From NCBI GenBank assembly GCA_013112715.1, contig JABFGB010000004.1:205731-269730 (forward strand): a DNA stretch of 64,000 nt, read 5' to 3'. Position 1 is the first letter of the stretch. Every line of letters begins with the position of its first letter. Position numbers and translations under genes: made by a program. Shown here piece after piece: positions 26,653 through 35,807 of the stretch. The notes under the pieces were generated by a model that did not search any database, had not been told where the DNA came from, and saw only the letters and a list, made by a program, of their open reading frames with translations. This DNA is from Chloroflexota bacterium (GTDB taxonomy: Bacteria; Chloroflexota; Anaerolineae; Aggregatilineales; J027).

Positions 26653-27405
26653 ATGTCTGACCAAACCCCCCCGCCTGCCCCAACAACGGAGAATGCCCCA
26701 ACGGTAGCCTCTGTTGAAGATATGTATATGAAGTTTATTTCGGTCATGGTGCATGAAATCCGCAAGCCAATGACCAGCATACGCGGTTATGTAGATATGC
26801 TGGATAAGCGCTTGGTGGGTGAACTCAATGATATGCAGGGCCAGTTCATCTCTACCGTCCGCAATAACGTCCTAAGCATGGAGCAGCTTGTCACCGACAT
26901 CAGCGACATTAGTAAACTCCGGGCTGGGCGTCTCAAAGCCGAACCCAAGATGGATGTGGCGAAAAATGTGTTGTTGGAAGTCGAAAAAAAACTGGCCGAA
27001 CTCGCCACCCAACGTCAGCACGCCTTCGAATTTGATATTCCACAGGGACTGCCCATATTGAACATTGATAAAACCCGCTACACCCAAGCGATCATCAAGC
27101 TTGTGGATAACGCCATTAAATACACCAATCCCGGTGGCACGATTAAGATTACGGCTTCGGCTGTCCCAGAAGGGTTGCAGGTGTTAGTGGAAGATAATGG
27201 CGTGGGGATGCGACCAGAAGAATTAGCTCGTCTCGGTGAGCTATTTTTCCGGGGGGATGACGAAATTGTCCTCAACACCAAAGGCTATGGCTTAGGCATT
27301 CCGATTGCGATGGAATGTGTTAAACTCTGTGGGGGACGTCTCTTTTATTCAAGCGAAAAAGGCGTCGGTAGTAAATTTGGCATTGTCGTGCCGGCCATGA
27401 GCTAA
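26653..27405 (+). CDS. Minimal histidine kinase without sensor domain
   Basis: A 250-residue protein that is only HisKA plus HATPase. The H box is VMVHEIRKPMTSIRGY with His34; the ATPase part has KLVDNAIKYTNPGG (N box), VEDNGVGM (G1) and KGYGLGIPIAMEC (G2). The only N-terminal extension is a 20-residue Pro/Thr-rich tail. Its HisKA segment closely resembles that of the GAF kinase two genes upstream (shared PMTSI.GY and NNV..M..LV.D), so the two are paralogues. It may pair with that kinase. AGGGAG lies upstream of the ATG. Confidence 0.88.
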   Translation: MSDQTPPPAPTTENAPTVASVEDMYMKFISVMVHEIRKPMTSIRGYVDMLDKRLVGELNDMQGQFISTVRNNVLSMEQLVTDISDISKLRAGRLKAEPKMDVAKNVLLEVEKKLAELATQRQHAFEFDIPQGLPILNIDKTRYTQAIIKLVDNAIKYTNPGGTIKITASAVPEGLQVLVEDNGVGMRPEELARLGELFFRGDDEIVLNTKGYGLGIPIAMECVKLCGGRLFYSSEKGVGSKFGIVVPAMS

Positions 27406-27446
27406 ACACTTAGTCATTTACAAAATATGCTTAGGGAACAACGATC

Positions 27447-28565
27447 GTGAAATTCAATCCCTCACAACTGCTCAACATCCAAAATTTGCTAATTTTTCTT
27501 CCCATCGCGTTGCTGGGGAAATATGTTCTGGATTTGGATGATGTCCCTGTATTTATCTTGGCAGCATTGGCGATCATCCCCCTTGCCAAATTAGTTGGGG
27601 AGGCCACCGAAGAGTTAGCCCATTATATGGGTGAAACATGGGGCGGCTTGTTGAACGCCACATTGGGAAATGCAGCCGAACTGATTATCACGATTTTTGC
27701 ATTAGAAGCGGGTAAGGTCGAGTTGGTGCGGGCCAGTATTGTCGGCTCGATTCTCGGCAACTTGCTGCTGGTCTTGGGTCTCTCTCTTTTGGTGGGTGGC
27801 ATCAAGAATGGCCTCCAAAGTTTTGATCGTAAGGCCGCTTCGATCAATGCCACAATGGTTATTCTCGCGTTTATGGCGATGGCTGTCCCCTCGTTTTTTG
27901 ACCGGGCGGTCATCGGCAAAGACCCTTTGATTGTGCATGACGCCCCCGCTGCCGCTGATGCCGCAGGGCGTGAGTTGCTGTTTACCGAGGGGATTGCCGT
28001 CATTTTGATTGCCCTATACGCCTTGAATGTTCTGTATACCTTCGCCAGCAAAGACAAAACGACACCCGTGACACATGAACCCGCCGAGGTGCATCATGCG
28101 CGATGGTCAAAACAGACGGCGTTGATTGTATTAGGGCTTGCAACACTCGGTATCGTGCTGATGAGTGAGACGCTGGTGGGAGCAGTCGAGGGGGCGACCC
28201 ATGAACTCGGCCTCTCGGAATTTTTCGTGGGTATCATTATCGTGCCGCTCATTGGTAACGTCGCGGAACATCTCGTGGCGGTGCAGGTGGCCTTTAAGAA
28301 TAGAATGGATTTGAGCCTTGCCATTTCGTTTGGGTCAAGCCTGCAAATCTCGCTGTTTGTCGCCCCGGTGTTAGTATTCATCAGCCTGCTGTTTAGCGAA
28401 AACCTACTGCTGGTCTTTAATCCTTATGAACTCATTTCACTAGCAGTAGCCTCGTTTATCGCGGCGCATGTGGCCCAAGACGGGGAATCCAATTGGTTAG
28501 AAGGGGCGATGTTACTTGCCCTTTATGCGATTATCGGGCTGGCGTTTTTTGTCCTGCCCAACTAA
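27447..28565 (+). CDS. Ca2+/H+ antiporter (CaCA family)
   Basis: A 372-residue membrane protein with about 11 hydrophobic segments. The two alpha repeats that form the ion path are clear: GNAAELIITIFALE (with Glu) and, in the second half, GNVAEHLVAVQVAFK followed by SFGSSLQISLFVAP. The pattern matches the CAX/ChaA subgroup, which exports calcium (or other divalent ions) in exchange for protons. A short hydrophilic loop around 190-215 splits the halves, as in other members. It starts 41 bases after the small kinase. Confidence 0.9.
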   Translation: MKFNPSQLLNIQNLLIFLPIALLGKYVLDLDDVPVFILAALAIIPLAKLVGEATEELAHYMGETWGGLLNATLGNAAELIITIFALEAGKVELVRASIVGSILGNLLLVLGLSLLVGGIKNGLQSFDRKAASINATMVILAFMAMAVPSFFDRAVIGKDPLIVHDAPAAADAAGRELLFTEGIAVILIALYALNVLYTFASKDKTTPVTHEPAEVHHARWSKQTALIVLGLATLGIVLMSETLVGAVEGATHELGLSEFFVGIIIVPLIGNVAEHLVAVQVAFKNRMDLSLAISFGSSLQISLFVAPVLVFISLLFSENLLLVFNPYELISLAVASFIAAHVAQDGESNWLEGAMLLALYAIIGLAFFVLPN

Positions 28566-28580
28566 GAAATCTAGGAGATC

Positions 28581-29507
28581 ATGTTTCGTACTACCTTTCT
28601 TTACCTATCAAATGCGGGCTGGTCACGGAAATTTGTTACCAACTTGGGATTGGCACGGAAGGCCGCGCGGCGTTTTGTGGCAGGCGAGACCTTAGAAGAA
28701 GCCGTTGAGGCCGCCCGTGAATTAAACAAAAAAGGGTTGCTGGTGTCTCTCGACCAGCTTGGCGAAAGTGTGCATAACGAGCAACAGGCCAATCGTGCTA
28801 CTGACGAGTATATTGGCCTAATGGAGGCCATCAAAGCCAATGAGCTACGTGCGAGTTCCTCGGTCAAGCTGACACAACTAGGTCTCGACATCAGCGACGA
28901 CCTGTGTCTGAACAATATGCGTCGCCTGCTGACCAAAGCCAAAGAACTCAGTGTGACGGTCACGATTGATATGGAAAGTACGGCTTATACAGACCGCACG
29001 ATTCAAATTTTCCGCACGTTGCGCCAAGAATTTGACAATGTAGGCACGGTCATTCAAGCCTATCTGTATCGCAGTGAAGCCGATATGGAGCAGTTAGCCG
29101 CCGAGGGTGCGCGGGTGCGCCTGTGCAAAGGGGCATATAAAGAACCTGCCGACAAAGCCTTTCCGCAAAAAGCTGATGTGGATGACAATTACGTCAAACT
29201 TGTCCATAAATACATGACCGCCGAAAATATTCAACATGGGGCCTATTTGGAGGTCGCCACGCATGACCCCAAAATGATTGACGCGGCCCGCCAGCACGTT
29301 ACCAAACACAATATCTCGGCGGACAAATTTGAATTTCAGATGCTTTATGGGATTCGTACCGCAACTCAATTGGAATTGGCTCAACAGGGCTATCAGGTGC
29401 GGGTCTATGTCCCTTATGGCACAGAATGGTATCCCTATTTCATGCGTCGGTTAGCCGAGCGTCCCGCCAACGTCTGGTTCATTGCCAAGAACTTTTTTAC
29501 CAAGTAG
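28581..29507 (+). CDS. Monofunctional proline dehydrogenase
   Basis: A 308-residue FAD enzyme with a PRODH TIM barrel: VSLDQLGESVHNEQQA, SSSVKLTQLGLDIS, VTIDMESTAYTDRTI, VIQAYLYRSEADME, RVRLCKGAYKEPADKAF, EVATHDPKMID, FQMLYGIRTATQLEL and RVYVPYGTEWYPYFMRRLAERPAN are family landmarks, and the final arginine pair binds the substrate carboxylate. It oxidises proline to pyrroline-5-carboxylate. Length fits the stand-alone Gram-positive/Thermus type. No P5C dehydrogenase gene lies in the window. It starts 15 bases after the antiporter. Confidence 0.92.
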   Translation: MFRTTFLYLSNAGWSRKFVTNLGLARKAARRFVAGETLEEAVEAARELNKKGLLVSLDQLGESVHNEQQANRATDEYIGLMEAIKANELRASSSVKLTQLGLDISDDLCLNNMRRLLTKAKELSVTVTIDMESTAYTDRTIQIFRTLRQEFDNVGTVIQAYLYRSEADMEQLAAEGARVRLCKGAYKEPADKAFPQKADVDDNYVKLVHKYMTAENIQHGAYLEVATHDPKMIDAARQHVTKHNISADKFEFQMLYGIRTATQLELAQQGYQVRVYVPYGTEWYPYFMRRLAERPANVWFIAKNFFTK

Positions 29508-29515
29508 AACGTCTT

Positions 29516-30268
29516 ATGCAAGCAACCCTTCAAGATAAAGTGGTGTGTGTTACCGGAGCGGCCCGGCGAGTAGGGCGAGCCATTGCGTTGGCCTTTGCTG
29601 CCGAGGGTGCTCATGTCATCATTCACCACAGCGCCTCGGATGCCGAAGCTGAACTCACCGCTAAAGAGGCGCGGGCAATGGGGGTTGTGGCGTTGGTGGT
29701 CAAGGCCGACCAGTCGCAACCCGATCAAGTGGCCCGGATGTTTCAAACCATCCACGATCATTATGGTCGTCTGGATGTGATGGTCAACAGTGCCGCGAAT
29801 TTTAGACGCACGGATTTGCTGGACATCTCATATGAGGAATGGCAAGAGGTCATCGGTGTCAATTTGACCGGCCCATTCCTCTGTACCCAACACGCCGCCC
29901 GCTTGATGATTGATAGCGGGGCGGGCGGGGCGATTATCAATATTGGGGATGTCGCGGGTCAGCAGCCATGGAAGACACGACCGCATCACAGCATCTCTAA
30001 AGCAGGGGTTATGATGCTGACCAAAGTCAGTGCCCTGTCTTTAGGCGAGCATAACATTCGAGTTAACTGTGTTGTGCCGGGGCCTGTGCTCCCGCCTGTC
30101 GGAAGCGGTCCTGAGCTTTGGCAGCGGCTTGCGGAACAATCTCCGCTAAAACGCAATGGCGACCCCGATGATGTAGCCCGTGCGTGCGTTTTCCTTGCCA
30201 CCAACGACTTTGTTACAGGCACAATCCTTTCGGTAGATGGCGGTGAAGGTATCAACAGTGGACGCTAG
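29516..30268 (+). CDS. Short-chain dehydrogenase, pteridine-reductase-like, with altered active site
   Basis: A 250-residue SDR: CVTGAARRVGRAIAL (nucleotide site), the NSAANF stretch, INIGDVAGQ with Asp145 where most SDRs have Ser, and HHSISKAGVMMLTK. Aspartate at that place and the 'ARRVG' turn are typical of the PTR1/FolM branch, but the catalytic Tyr of YxxxK is His158 here (H-S-I-S-K162). The enzyme may be weak, or it may use another donor. The start at 29516 (MQATLQ), 8 bases after the proline dehydrogenase stop, is chosen because the longer frame lies inside that gene. Confidence 0.82.
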   Translation: MQATLQDKVVCVTGAARRVGRAIALAFAAEGAHVIIHHSASDAEAELTAKEARAMGVVALVVKADQSQPDQVARMFQTIHDHYGRLDVMVNSAANFRRTDLLDISYEEWQEVIGVNLTGPFLCTQHAARLMIDSGAGGAIINIGDVAGQQPWKTRPHHSISKAGVMMLTKVSALSLGEHNIRVNCVVPGPVLPPVGSGPELWQRLAEQSPLKRNGDPDDVARACVFLATNDFVTGTILSVDGGEGINSGR

Positions 30269-30285
30269 TAGGAAGTTCGATTTTC

Positions 30286-31191
30286 ATGCAACCCCCATAC
30301 CGACAACAAGCCCGCCAAGAATGGGATCAAGCCTATCGTAAGGCTTATTGGGGCAACCTGCTCCGTACTTTGCAAGGACGACAGGTAGACCTCCTAGATT
30401 TCAATGAGATTTCGCATCGCCTCCATCTCACCAGTTCCATCTATCGCGGCGTACAGGTCGTTCCGCTCGAAAAAATCGTCGGAAGCGTAGGCCGCTATAA
30501 CGATTTCAACCGTGCGTTTTTGCCACGCAAGAAAGCGATGCAGGAACGTTGGCAAGCAGTAGCGATGATGTACCTGAATCCTTCCAGTCGCGGCCTGCCG
30601 CCCATCGAACTGTTCAAGGTCGGCAATCTGTATTTTGTGCGCGATGGTAATCATCGAGTATCAGTGGCGCGTCAGCTAAAAATCCACGATATAGAAGCCT
30701 ATGTATGGGAATATCCGGCGGTGCTGCCCCTGACAGGTGGCAAGGACTCGGTGGAACGGGTGCTAATGGAGAGTGAACGCGAGGTCTTTTTGCAGCACAC
30801 CCAATTGGACACCCTTTGTCCCAGTCACGGCATCTATCTCACCCTACCCGGTGGCTATACCGAATTGCTGGGCCAAATCAGCCGCTATCAACAAGTGCTC
30901 TCACGGATAGACGAGCAGCCTATCCCCTATGAGGAGGCTGTCGTCGCGTGGTATGAAATGGTGTATGAAACCACCATTGGTATTCTCAGAAAAACAGGGG
31001 TCTTTGACCAGTTTCCACGCCGCACCCCCGCCGATTTTTATGTTTGGATAAGCCAGCATCAACGTGACCTGCGGGAATGTTACGGTAGTAAAGTGATGGT
31101 ACAGGACGCCGCGTTTGATTTTTCCGAAACCCACAAACGCAAAGGCCTACGTGGTCTCATTTATCGGTTGCGTGTCCGGCTAGGAGCATAA
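30286..31191 (+). CDS. ParB/sulfiredoxin-fold domain protein of unknown function
   Basis: A 301-residue protein. Residues from about 45 to 145 look like a ParB/Srx-type domain: VQVVPLEKIVGSVGR at the front and FKVGNLYFVRDGNHRVSVARQLKI, where DGNHR is the signature turn. The C-terminal half is helical, without a recognised domain, and ends in a basic segment (THKRKGLRGLIYRLRVRLG). ParB-fold proteins bind nucleotides and DNA, but no partner ParA is present. It lies between two SDR genes, 17 bases after the first and 3 bases before the second, so it is part of the same operon. Confidence 0.6.
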   Translation: MQPPYRQQARQEWDQAYRKAYWGNLLRTLQGRQVDLLDFNEISHRLHLTSSIYRGVQVVPLEKIVGSVGRYNDFNRAFLPRKKAMQERWQAVAMMYLNPSSRGLPPIELFKVGNLYFVRDGNHRVSVARQLKIHDIEAYVWEYPAVLPLTGGKDSVERVLMESEREVFLQHTQLDTLCPSHGIYLTLPGGYTELLGQISRYQQVLSRIDEQPIPYEEAVVAWYEMVYETTIGILRKTGVFDQFPRRTPADFYVWISQHQRDLRECYGSKVMVQDAAFDFSETHKRKGLRGLIYRLRVRLGA

Positions 31192-31194
31192 AAA

Positions 31195-31959
31195 ATGGAC
31201 TATCCCCGTTTCGACTTGACTGAGCAAGTAGCGATTGTCACCGGAGCGAGCAAAGGCATTGGTTATGGCTTGGCAAAAGCGTTGGCCCACGCAGGGGCAA
31301 AAGTCGCCGTTGCCGCCCGTGATCTGCCCGCTCTCCAAAAATTGGCATGGGAGATTGAGGAGGAAGGGGGTACAGCCTATCCGCTTGAATTGGATGTGCG
31401 CGATGTCGCCCAAATTCAGCCCGCTTTTGAGCGTGTGGCGGCCCATTTTGGTAAACTCGACATCGTGGTCAACAATGCCGGATTAGGCGCAAATCACGCG
31501 GCTGTAGATGTCACTGAGGCCGATTGGGACGATATGATGAATGTCAATCTTAAAGGATTGTTTTTCTGCTGCCAAGCTGCTGGACGATTGATGTTGCCTA
31601 ATGGCTATGGACGCATCATCAACATGAGTTCGCAGGCCAGTGTAGTTGGCATTCGTGACCATGCGGTGTACTGCGCTTCCAAAGGGGGCGTTAATCAACT
31701 GACTCGCGTCTTGGCCCTTGAGTGGTCGGCGCGTGGAGTAACGGTCAACGCGGTTGGCCCGACCTTCATTTATACCCCCGGCACGGCGGAACGGCTGGAC
31801 AATCCTGAATATCGAGCGGGAGTCGTGGCGAGGATTCCAAGCGGTCAGGTGGGCACGATTACCGATGTGGCGGGCGCGGTGATTTATCTGGCATCTCCAG
31901 CAGCAGCCCTTGTCACGGGAACGGTTCTGTTGGTAGATGGTGGTTGGACGGCCCAATAA
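31195..31959 (+). CDS. Short-chain dehydrogenase/reductase
   Basis: A 254-residue classical SDR with all hallmarks: IVTGASKGIGYGLAKAL, NNAGLGANH, NMSSQASVVG (catalytic Ser), VYCASKGGVNQ (Tyr and Lys of YxxxK), VNAVGPTFIYTPGT and a C-terminal VLLVDGGWTAQ. The length and the GGW ending fit the gluconate/3-oxoacyl-ACP reductase-like group; the substrate is not determined. It is the last gene of the plus-strand run and its TAA abuts the TGA of the convergent CoA-transferase gene with no spacer. Confidence 0.9.
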   Translation: MDYPRFDLTEQVAIVTGASKGIGYGLAKALAHAGAKVAVAARDLPALQKLAWEIEEEGGTAYPLELDVRDVAQIQPAFERVAAHFGKLDIVVNNAGLGANHAAVDVTEADWDDMMNVNLKGLFFCCQAAGRLMLPNGYGRIINMSSQASVVGIRDHAVYCASKGGVNQLTRVLALEWSARGVTVNAVGPTFIYTPGTAERLDNPEYRAGVVARIPSGQVGTITDVAGAVIYLASPAAALVTGTVLLVDGGWTAQ

Positions 31960-33135
31960 TCAGCCGAACAGACCATCGGTCTGCATTTGTTCAATCTCAG
32001 CGTTTGTATACCCCACCTCACCCAAAATTGCGGCGGTATGCTGTCCTAATGCCGCCCCACTGAAGCGATATTTGGGCGGGGTCGCTGAATATTTAATGGG
32101 GTGGGCAATTTGGGGTAGCGTGCCATTCTCATTCGGCACTTCGATAATCATTTCCCGTGCATGTATCTGCGGATGCTCGGTCATCTCGGCCAGATTTAGG
32201 ACGGGTTCGACGCAGACATCCAACGGGTCGAATATTGCCATCCATTCGGCTACGGTCTTGGTAAGTATCACTGCCGCAATTTCATCGCGTACCTGTCGCA
32301 TCGCTGGCCCGGCATGGGTATAGCGTGGGATAAGGTCAGGCCGCCCAATTGCTCTGCAAAATCCCTCCCAAAACTGCGGCTCTAGGGCGCTGACCGACAG
32401 ATAACGCCCATCGGCTGTGCGATAATACCCATAATGTGTACCGCCATTCAGCATCCAGCTTTCATAGCTTGGCAGTTCGCCCCCACCTAAATAATTCGCC
32501 CCTGCCAGCGCATTCCACGCAACGGCTCCATCGAGCATTGAGACATCCAAAAACTGCCCTTCACCCGTATGTAACCGATGAATGACCGCGCCCAAAATCG
32601 ATACGGCTGCGCCAAATGACCCGCCGCCAATATCCGCGATTTGCGTCCCTTGTGGAAATGGCCCTGTGTCCATTCGCCCCGAATGGCTCATCAGGCCCGA
32701 CAGTGCCAGATAATTGTTGTCATGCCCGGCTCGATCTCGAAATGGCCCGGTCTGCCCATATCCTGTGATTGCACAATAAATCAGCTGAGGATTAGCTTGT
32801 TTTAATGCGGTGTAGCCTATCCCTAAGCGATCCATTACACCGGGGCGGAATTGCTCTACTACAATATCATGGGTCTGCACCAATTTTTGGATGAGGACAC
32901 GTGCGTGAGGATGTTTTAGATTGAGTGCCAACGAGCGTTTGTTGCGATTTAGCGTGGCATGGGCAGCCGAATGTTTGCCTGCCATTGGTGGCGTTTCGCG
33001 TAAAATGTCGGGGCGATTAGGAGCCTCGATACGAATAATATCGGCTCCCATATCGCCTAACAACATGGTGGCAAATGGGCCGGGGAGCAGGGTCGAAAAA
33101 TCTAAAATTTTGAGCGAGGTCAATGGGCCAGTCAT
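31960..33135 (-). CDS. Class III CoA-transferase family protein, alpha-methylacyl-CoA racemase-like
   Basis: A 391-residue CaiB/BaiF protein: LKILDFSTLLPGPFATMLL at the front, LNRNKRSLALNLKHP, the GHDNNYLALSG segment and FLDVSMLDGAVAW with the conserved Asp. GHDxNYLALSG is characteristic of the alpha-methylacyl-CoA racemase branch, where the His and a later Asp are the acid-base pair, so racemisation of branched acyl-CoAs is favoured over CoA transfer. It converges on the SDR gene with zero spacing and precedes another SDR on its own strand, which may act on the same kind of substrate. Confidence 0.87.
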   Translation of the reverse strand: MTGPLTSLKILDFSTLLPGPFATMLLGDMGADIIRIEAPNRPDILRETPPMAGKHSAAHATLNRNKRSLALNLKHPHARVLIQKLVQTHDIVVEQFRPGVMDRLGIGYTALKQANPQLIYCAITGYGQTGPFRDRAGHDNNYLALSGLMSHSGRMDTGPFPQGTQIADIGGGSFGAAVSILGAVIHRLHTGEGQFLDVSMLDGAVAWNALAGANYLGGGELPSYESWMLNGGTHYGYYRTADGRYLSVSALEPQFWEGFCRAIGRPDLIPRYTHAGPAMRQVRDEIAAVILTKTVAEWMAIFDPLDVCVEPVLNLAEMTEHPQIHAREMIIEVPNENGTLPQIAHPIKYSATPPKYRFSGAALGQHTAAILGEVGYTNAEIEQMQTDGLFG

Positions 33136-33202
33136 AAAAAACGCCTATTTTGGGGGAAAGGGGGCAAGTTGAGAAACTCACCCCAATTTTTAAGTGGATG
33201 AC

Positions 33203-33967
33203 TTATTTGGGAGCCATACGAATTGCGCCATCTAAGCGGATGACTTCGCCATTTAGCATTTCATTTTCTATGATGGCCTGCGCGAGATGGGCGTATTCTT
33301 CGGGGCGACCCAAACGCGGCGGGAATGGCACTTGCTGACCAAGCGAGATACGGGCCTGCTCAGGCAAACCAGCCATCATCGGGGTGTCGAAAATGCCGGG
33401 GGCGATGGTACAGACGCGAATCCCCGCACGGGCAAATTCACGGGCAATCGGTAGCGTCATCCCGACTACCCCACCCTTCGAGGCGGAATAGGCCGCTTGC
33501 CCAATTTGACCATCGAAGGCTGCGACGGAAGCCGTGTTGATAATCACCCCGCGTTCGCCTGCTGCGTTCGGAATATTTTCCATCATGATTGTGCCCGCCA
33601 ATCGGATGACATTGAAGGTTCCAATTAAATTGACGCGGATCACCCGTTCAAATTTGGCAAGGGGCAGCGGGCCTTCTTTACCAACCGCACGTTCGGCAGT
33701 GGCGATTCCGGCGCAGTTGACCGCAACCGTGATCCCGCCTAATTCTTTGGCGACTTCAATCGCATTCAAAATGTCGTCTTCACTGGTGACATCGGCTTTG
33801 ACTGCCCGCGCCGCACTGCCCAATTCTTTGGCGATGGCCTCGGCTCGTTCGTAATTCACGTCGGCAATCACAGCCTTGCCCCCCGCACCGATAAAACGCC
33901 GCACGCACGCTTCCCCCAGACCGGATGCGCCGCCCGTTACTAATGCAATCACGGATTGAATTTCCAC
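33203..33967 (-). CDS. SDR of the 3-hydroxyacyl-CoA dehydrogenase (HSD10-like) type
   Basis: A 254-residue [22 protein letters not shown] (nucleotide site), [28 protein letters not shown] (Ser), [20 protein letters not shown] (Tyr-Lys) and [18 protein letters not shown]. This pattern, with [11 protein letters not shown] and the late [12 protein letters not shown], is close to the human HSD17B10 type that oxidises branched 3-hydroxyacyl-CoAs. The start is GTG at 33967 with AGGAGGG well placed upstream; longer frames run into murJ. It is on the same strand and near the racemase-like gene, so a branched-chain acyl-CoA route is plausible. Confidence 0.87.
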   Translation of the reverse strand: MEIQSVIALVTGGASGLGEACVRRFIGAGGKAVIADVNYERAEAIAKELGSAARAVKADVTSEDDILNAIEVAKELGGITVAVNCAGIATAERAVGKEGPLPLAKFERVIRVNLIGTFNVIRLAGTIMMENIPNAAGERGVIINTASVAAFDGQIGQAAYSASKGGVVGMTLPIAREFARAGIRVCTIAPGIFDTPMMAGLPEQARISLGQQVPFPPRLGRPEEYAHLAQAIIENEMLNGEVIRLDGAIRMAPK

Positions 33968-34002
33968 AAAAATCCCTCCTAAAAGTAAAAAACTAAATAG
34001 CG

Positions 34003-35658
34003 TCAGCCTGCTTGGATTCGCTTTAGACGCCGACCCGCAAACTGCATAAACCAACGCAGTTCTTGTAATCCCCCCAGATAACCGACTGCGATAAAGACCA
34101 GAATCCCAACAGTCCCCGGCCCTACTACCAATAATAACTCGTGAATGACGGTGCCACTGCCGATGATTTTTTCCATGCCCCAAAATACAACAAAGCTGCA
34201 CAGTGCCATAATGCCTGCCGCCACCAATGCGCGACTCGTAGTGCGGAACAGATGTTGTCCATGCAATCCTTTGATGCGCCGTCGCAGCAGCCACCACGAG
34301 ATGCTGGTATGCACCATATGTTTGACAGAATCGGCGATCATCAAACTGTAAAAACTATAGTGGTCTAATAGTAACAAGGCCGTGACCATATAGGCAATTA
34401 AACTCACCAAACCGATCAGGGCGGGTGTCAGGGTATCCTGTTGGGCATAGAAGGCAAAGACCAGCAGTAGGTCTATTGCGGCGAATGGCAGCCCAATCAG
34501 ATATAGACGCAGGGCTAACGAAGTCGCGTCTGTATCGCTGGCGGTAAATGCTCCATGCTGAAACAGCAGCGCCACCACTGGGGTTGCCAACACAAATAAG
34601 CCGAACGTGGCGGGCAGAATCAACGTGATCGCCAGCCGTAGCCCGAACCCCAAGGTGTTCTTGAAAGCGTCCAGACCTTCATTGATAGCGCGTGCGGCCT
34701 GCTGTGAGAGGGTTGGCAATACCGCAATGGAGATGGCGGTTGCCACCAAGCCATGTGGAAACTGAATGAGGGTGGTTGCCCAATCCATATAAGAAATATT
34801 GCCTTCCCCCGTCCGTGAGGCGAGGTTGTAGCTAAAGGGGCGGTTAATTAGCACATCTAGCCCCAGCGAAGCCAGCACCGGGATATACAACAGGCCAATG
34901 GTGCGTACTCCCGGATGCGACAATGCCCCACGTAATTTAGGCCGCAGGGGGGCATCCCGTAAATCGGGGTATTGGATAGCAAGCTGCACCACTGCCCCGA
35001 TCAACCACCCCACTGCCGCAGCGGTAATTCCTAATTGGCGCTCAAAAATAATGGTCGAAGCCACAATCGTGCCATTAAAGACCGTCGCAGCAAAGGCAGG
35101 CAACCGAAAACGTTTAAGGCCATATAACATCCCCGACACTACTGCGAATAAGCTCAAAAATAGTAGCGCTGGGGCGGTTACACGCAGCAAATCTGTAGCG
35201 GTACGAATGGTTTGATCGGAGGCTTCCCCGCCGACCAATCGAATAATCAAGGGCGCTAGAATTTCGAGGCCGAGAATCATTATCAGCAGGGCGACGGTCA
35301 CAAGTCCCAACAGCAAATTGACTAGTTCCCATAATTCGCGCCGATTTTCACGTCCGGCATAGTCACTAAGGACGGGTACAAGGGCCGAATTGACATGCCC
35401 ACCAATTAGCAAGTCATACAGACTACGCGGCACGATGATCGCAATTTTGAAAGCATCTACGGCGGTGCCTGCCCCAAACAAATAAGACAGGATCATCTCG
35501 CGGGCCAGCCCCAACACCCGGCTGCTGATGTTGCCGAGTGCAATCAATCCAGTCGCACGCGCGACACTGGAGGTTTCGTGAGATGTATCGGAAGTGGGTA
35601 GGTTAACAGATGCAGTTGTGGAATTGCCGTCAAGGACATTTTCTGCAATAGGTGTCAT
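34003..35658 (-). CDS. murJ: Lipid II flippase MurJ (MviN family)
   Basis: A 551-residue membrane protein with about 14 hydrophobic segments. The family signature is clear: [21 protein letters not shown], then [33 protein letters not shown], and later [19 protein letters not shown] with a conserved arginine-containing helix. MurJ flips lipid II for peptidoglycan synthesis. The start at 35658 (MTPIAENV) is preferred because AGGA lies 6 bases upstream; the longer frame begins inside the amylosucrase gene. A Thr/Ser-rich 30-residue tail precedes the first helix. Confidence 0.9.
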   Translation of the reverse strand: MTPIAENVLDGNSTTASVNLPTSDTSHETSSVARATGLIALGNISSRVLGLAREMILSYLFGAGTAVDAFKIAIIVPRSLYDLLIGGHVNSALVPVLSDYAGRENRRELWELVNLLLGLVTVALLIMILGLEILAPLIIRLVGGEASDQTIRTATDLLRVTAPALLFLSLFAVVSGMLYGLKRFRLPAFAATVFNGTIVASTIIFERQLGITAAAVGWLIGAVVQLAIQYPDLRDAPLRPKLRGALSHPGVRTIGLLYIPVLASLGLDVLINRPFSYNLASRTGEGNISYMDWATTLIQFPHGLVATAISIAVLPTLSQQAARAINEGLDAFKNTLGFGLRLAITLILPATFGLFVLATPVVALLFQHGAFTASDTDATSLALRLYLIGLPFAAIDLLLVFAFYAQQDTLTPALIGLVSLIAYMVTALLLLDHYSFYSLMIADSVKHMVHTSISWWLLRRRIKGLHGQHLFRTTSRALVAAGIMALCSFVVFWGMEKIIGSGTVIHELLLVVGPGTVGILVFIAVGYLGGLQELRWFMQFAGRRLKRIQAG

Positions 35659-35807
35659 CGCTTCCTGTTTTAAACCCATGACGGCAAGACTCCATTGACC
35701 AATACGACTCCTAACAAGACTGCCGCATTGTACAGGACAACCAGCAGTCAGGCTAGAGGGTCGGCTGGAATCAGTGGCGGATACGCGGTTGATTAGACGG
35801 GGATGCG

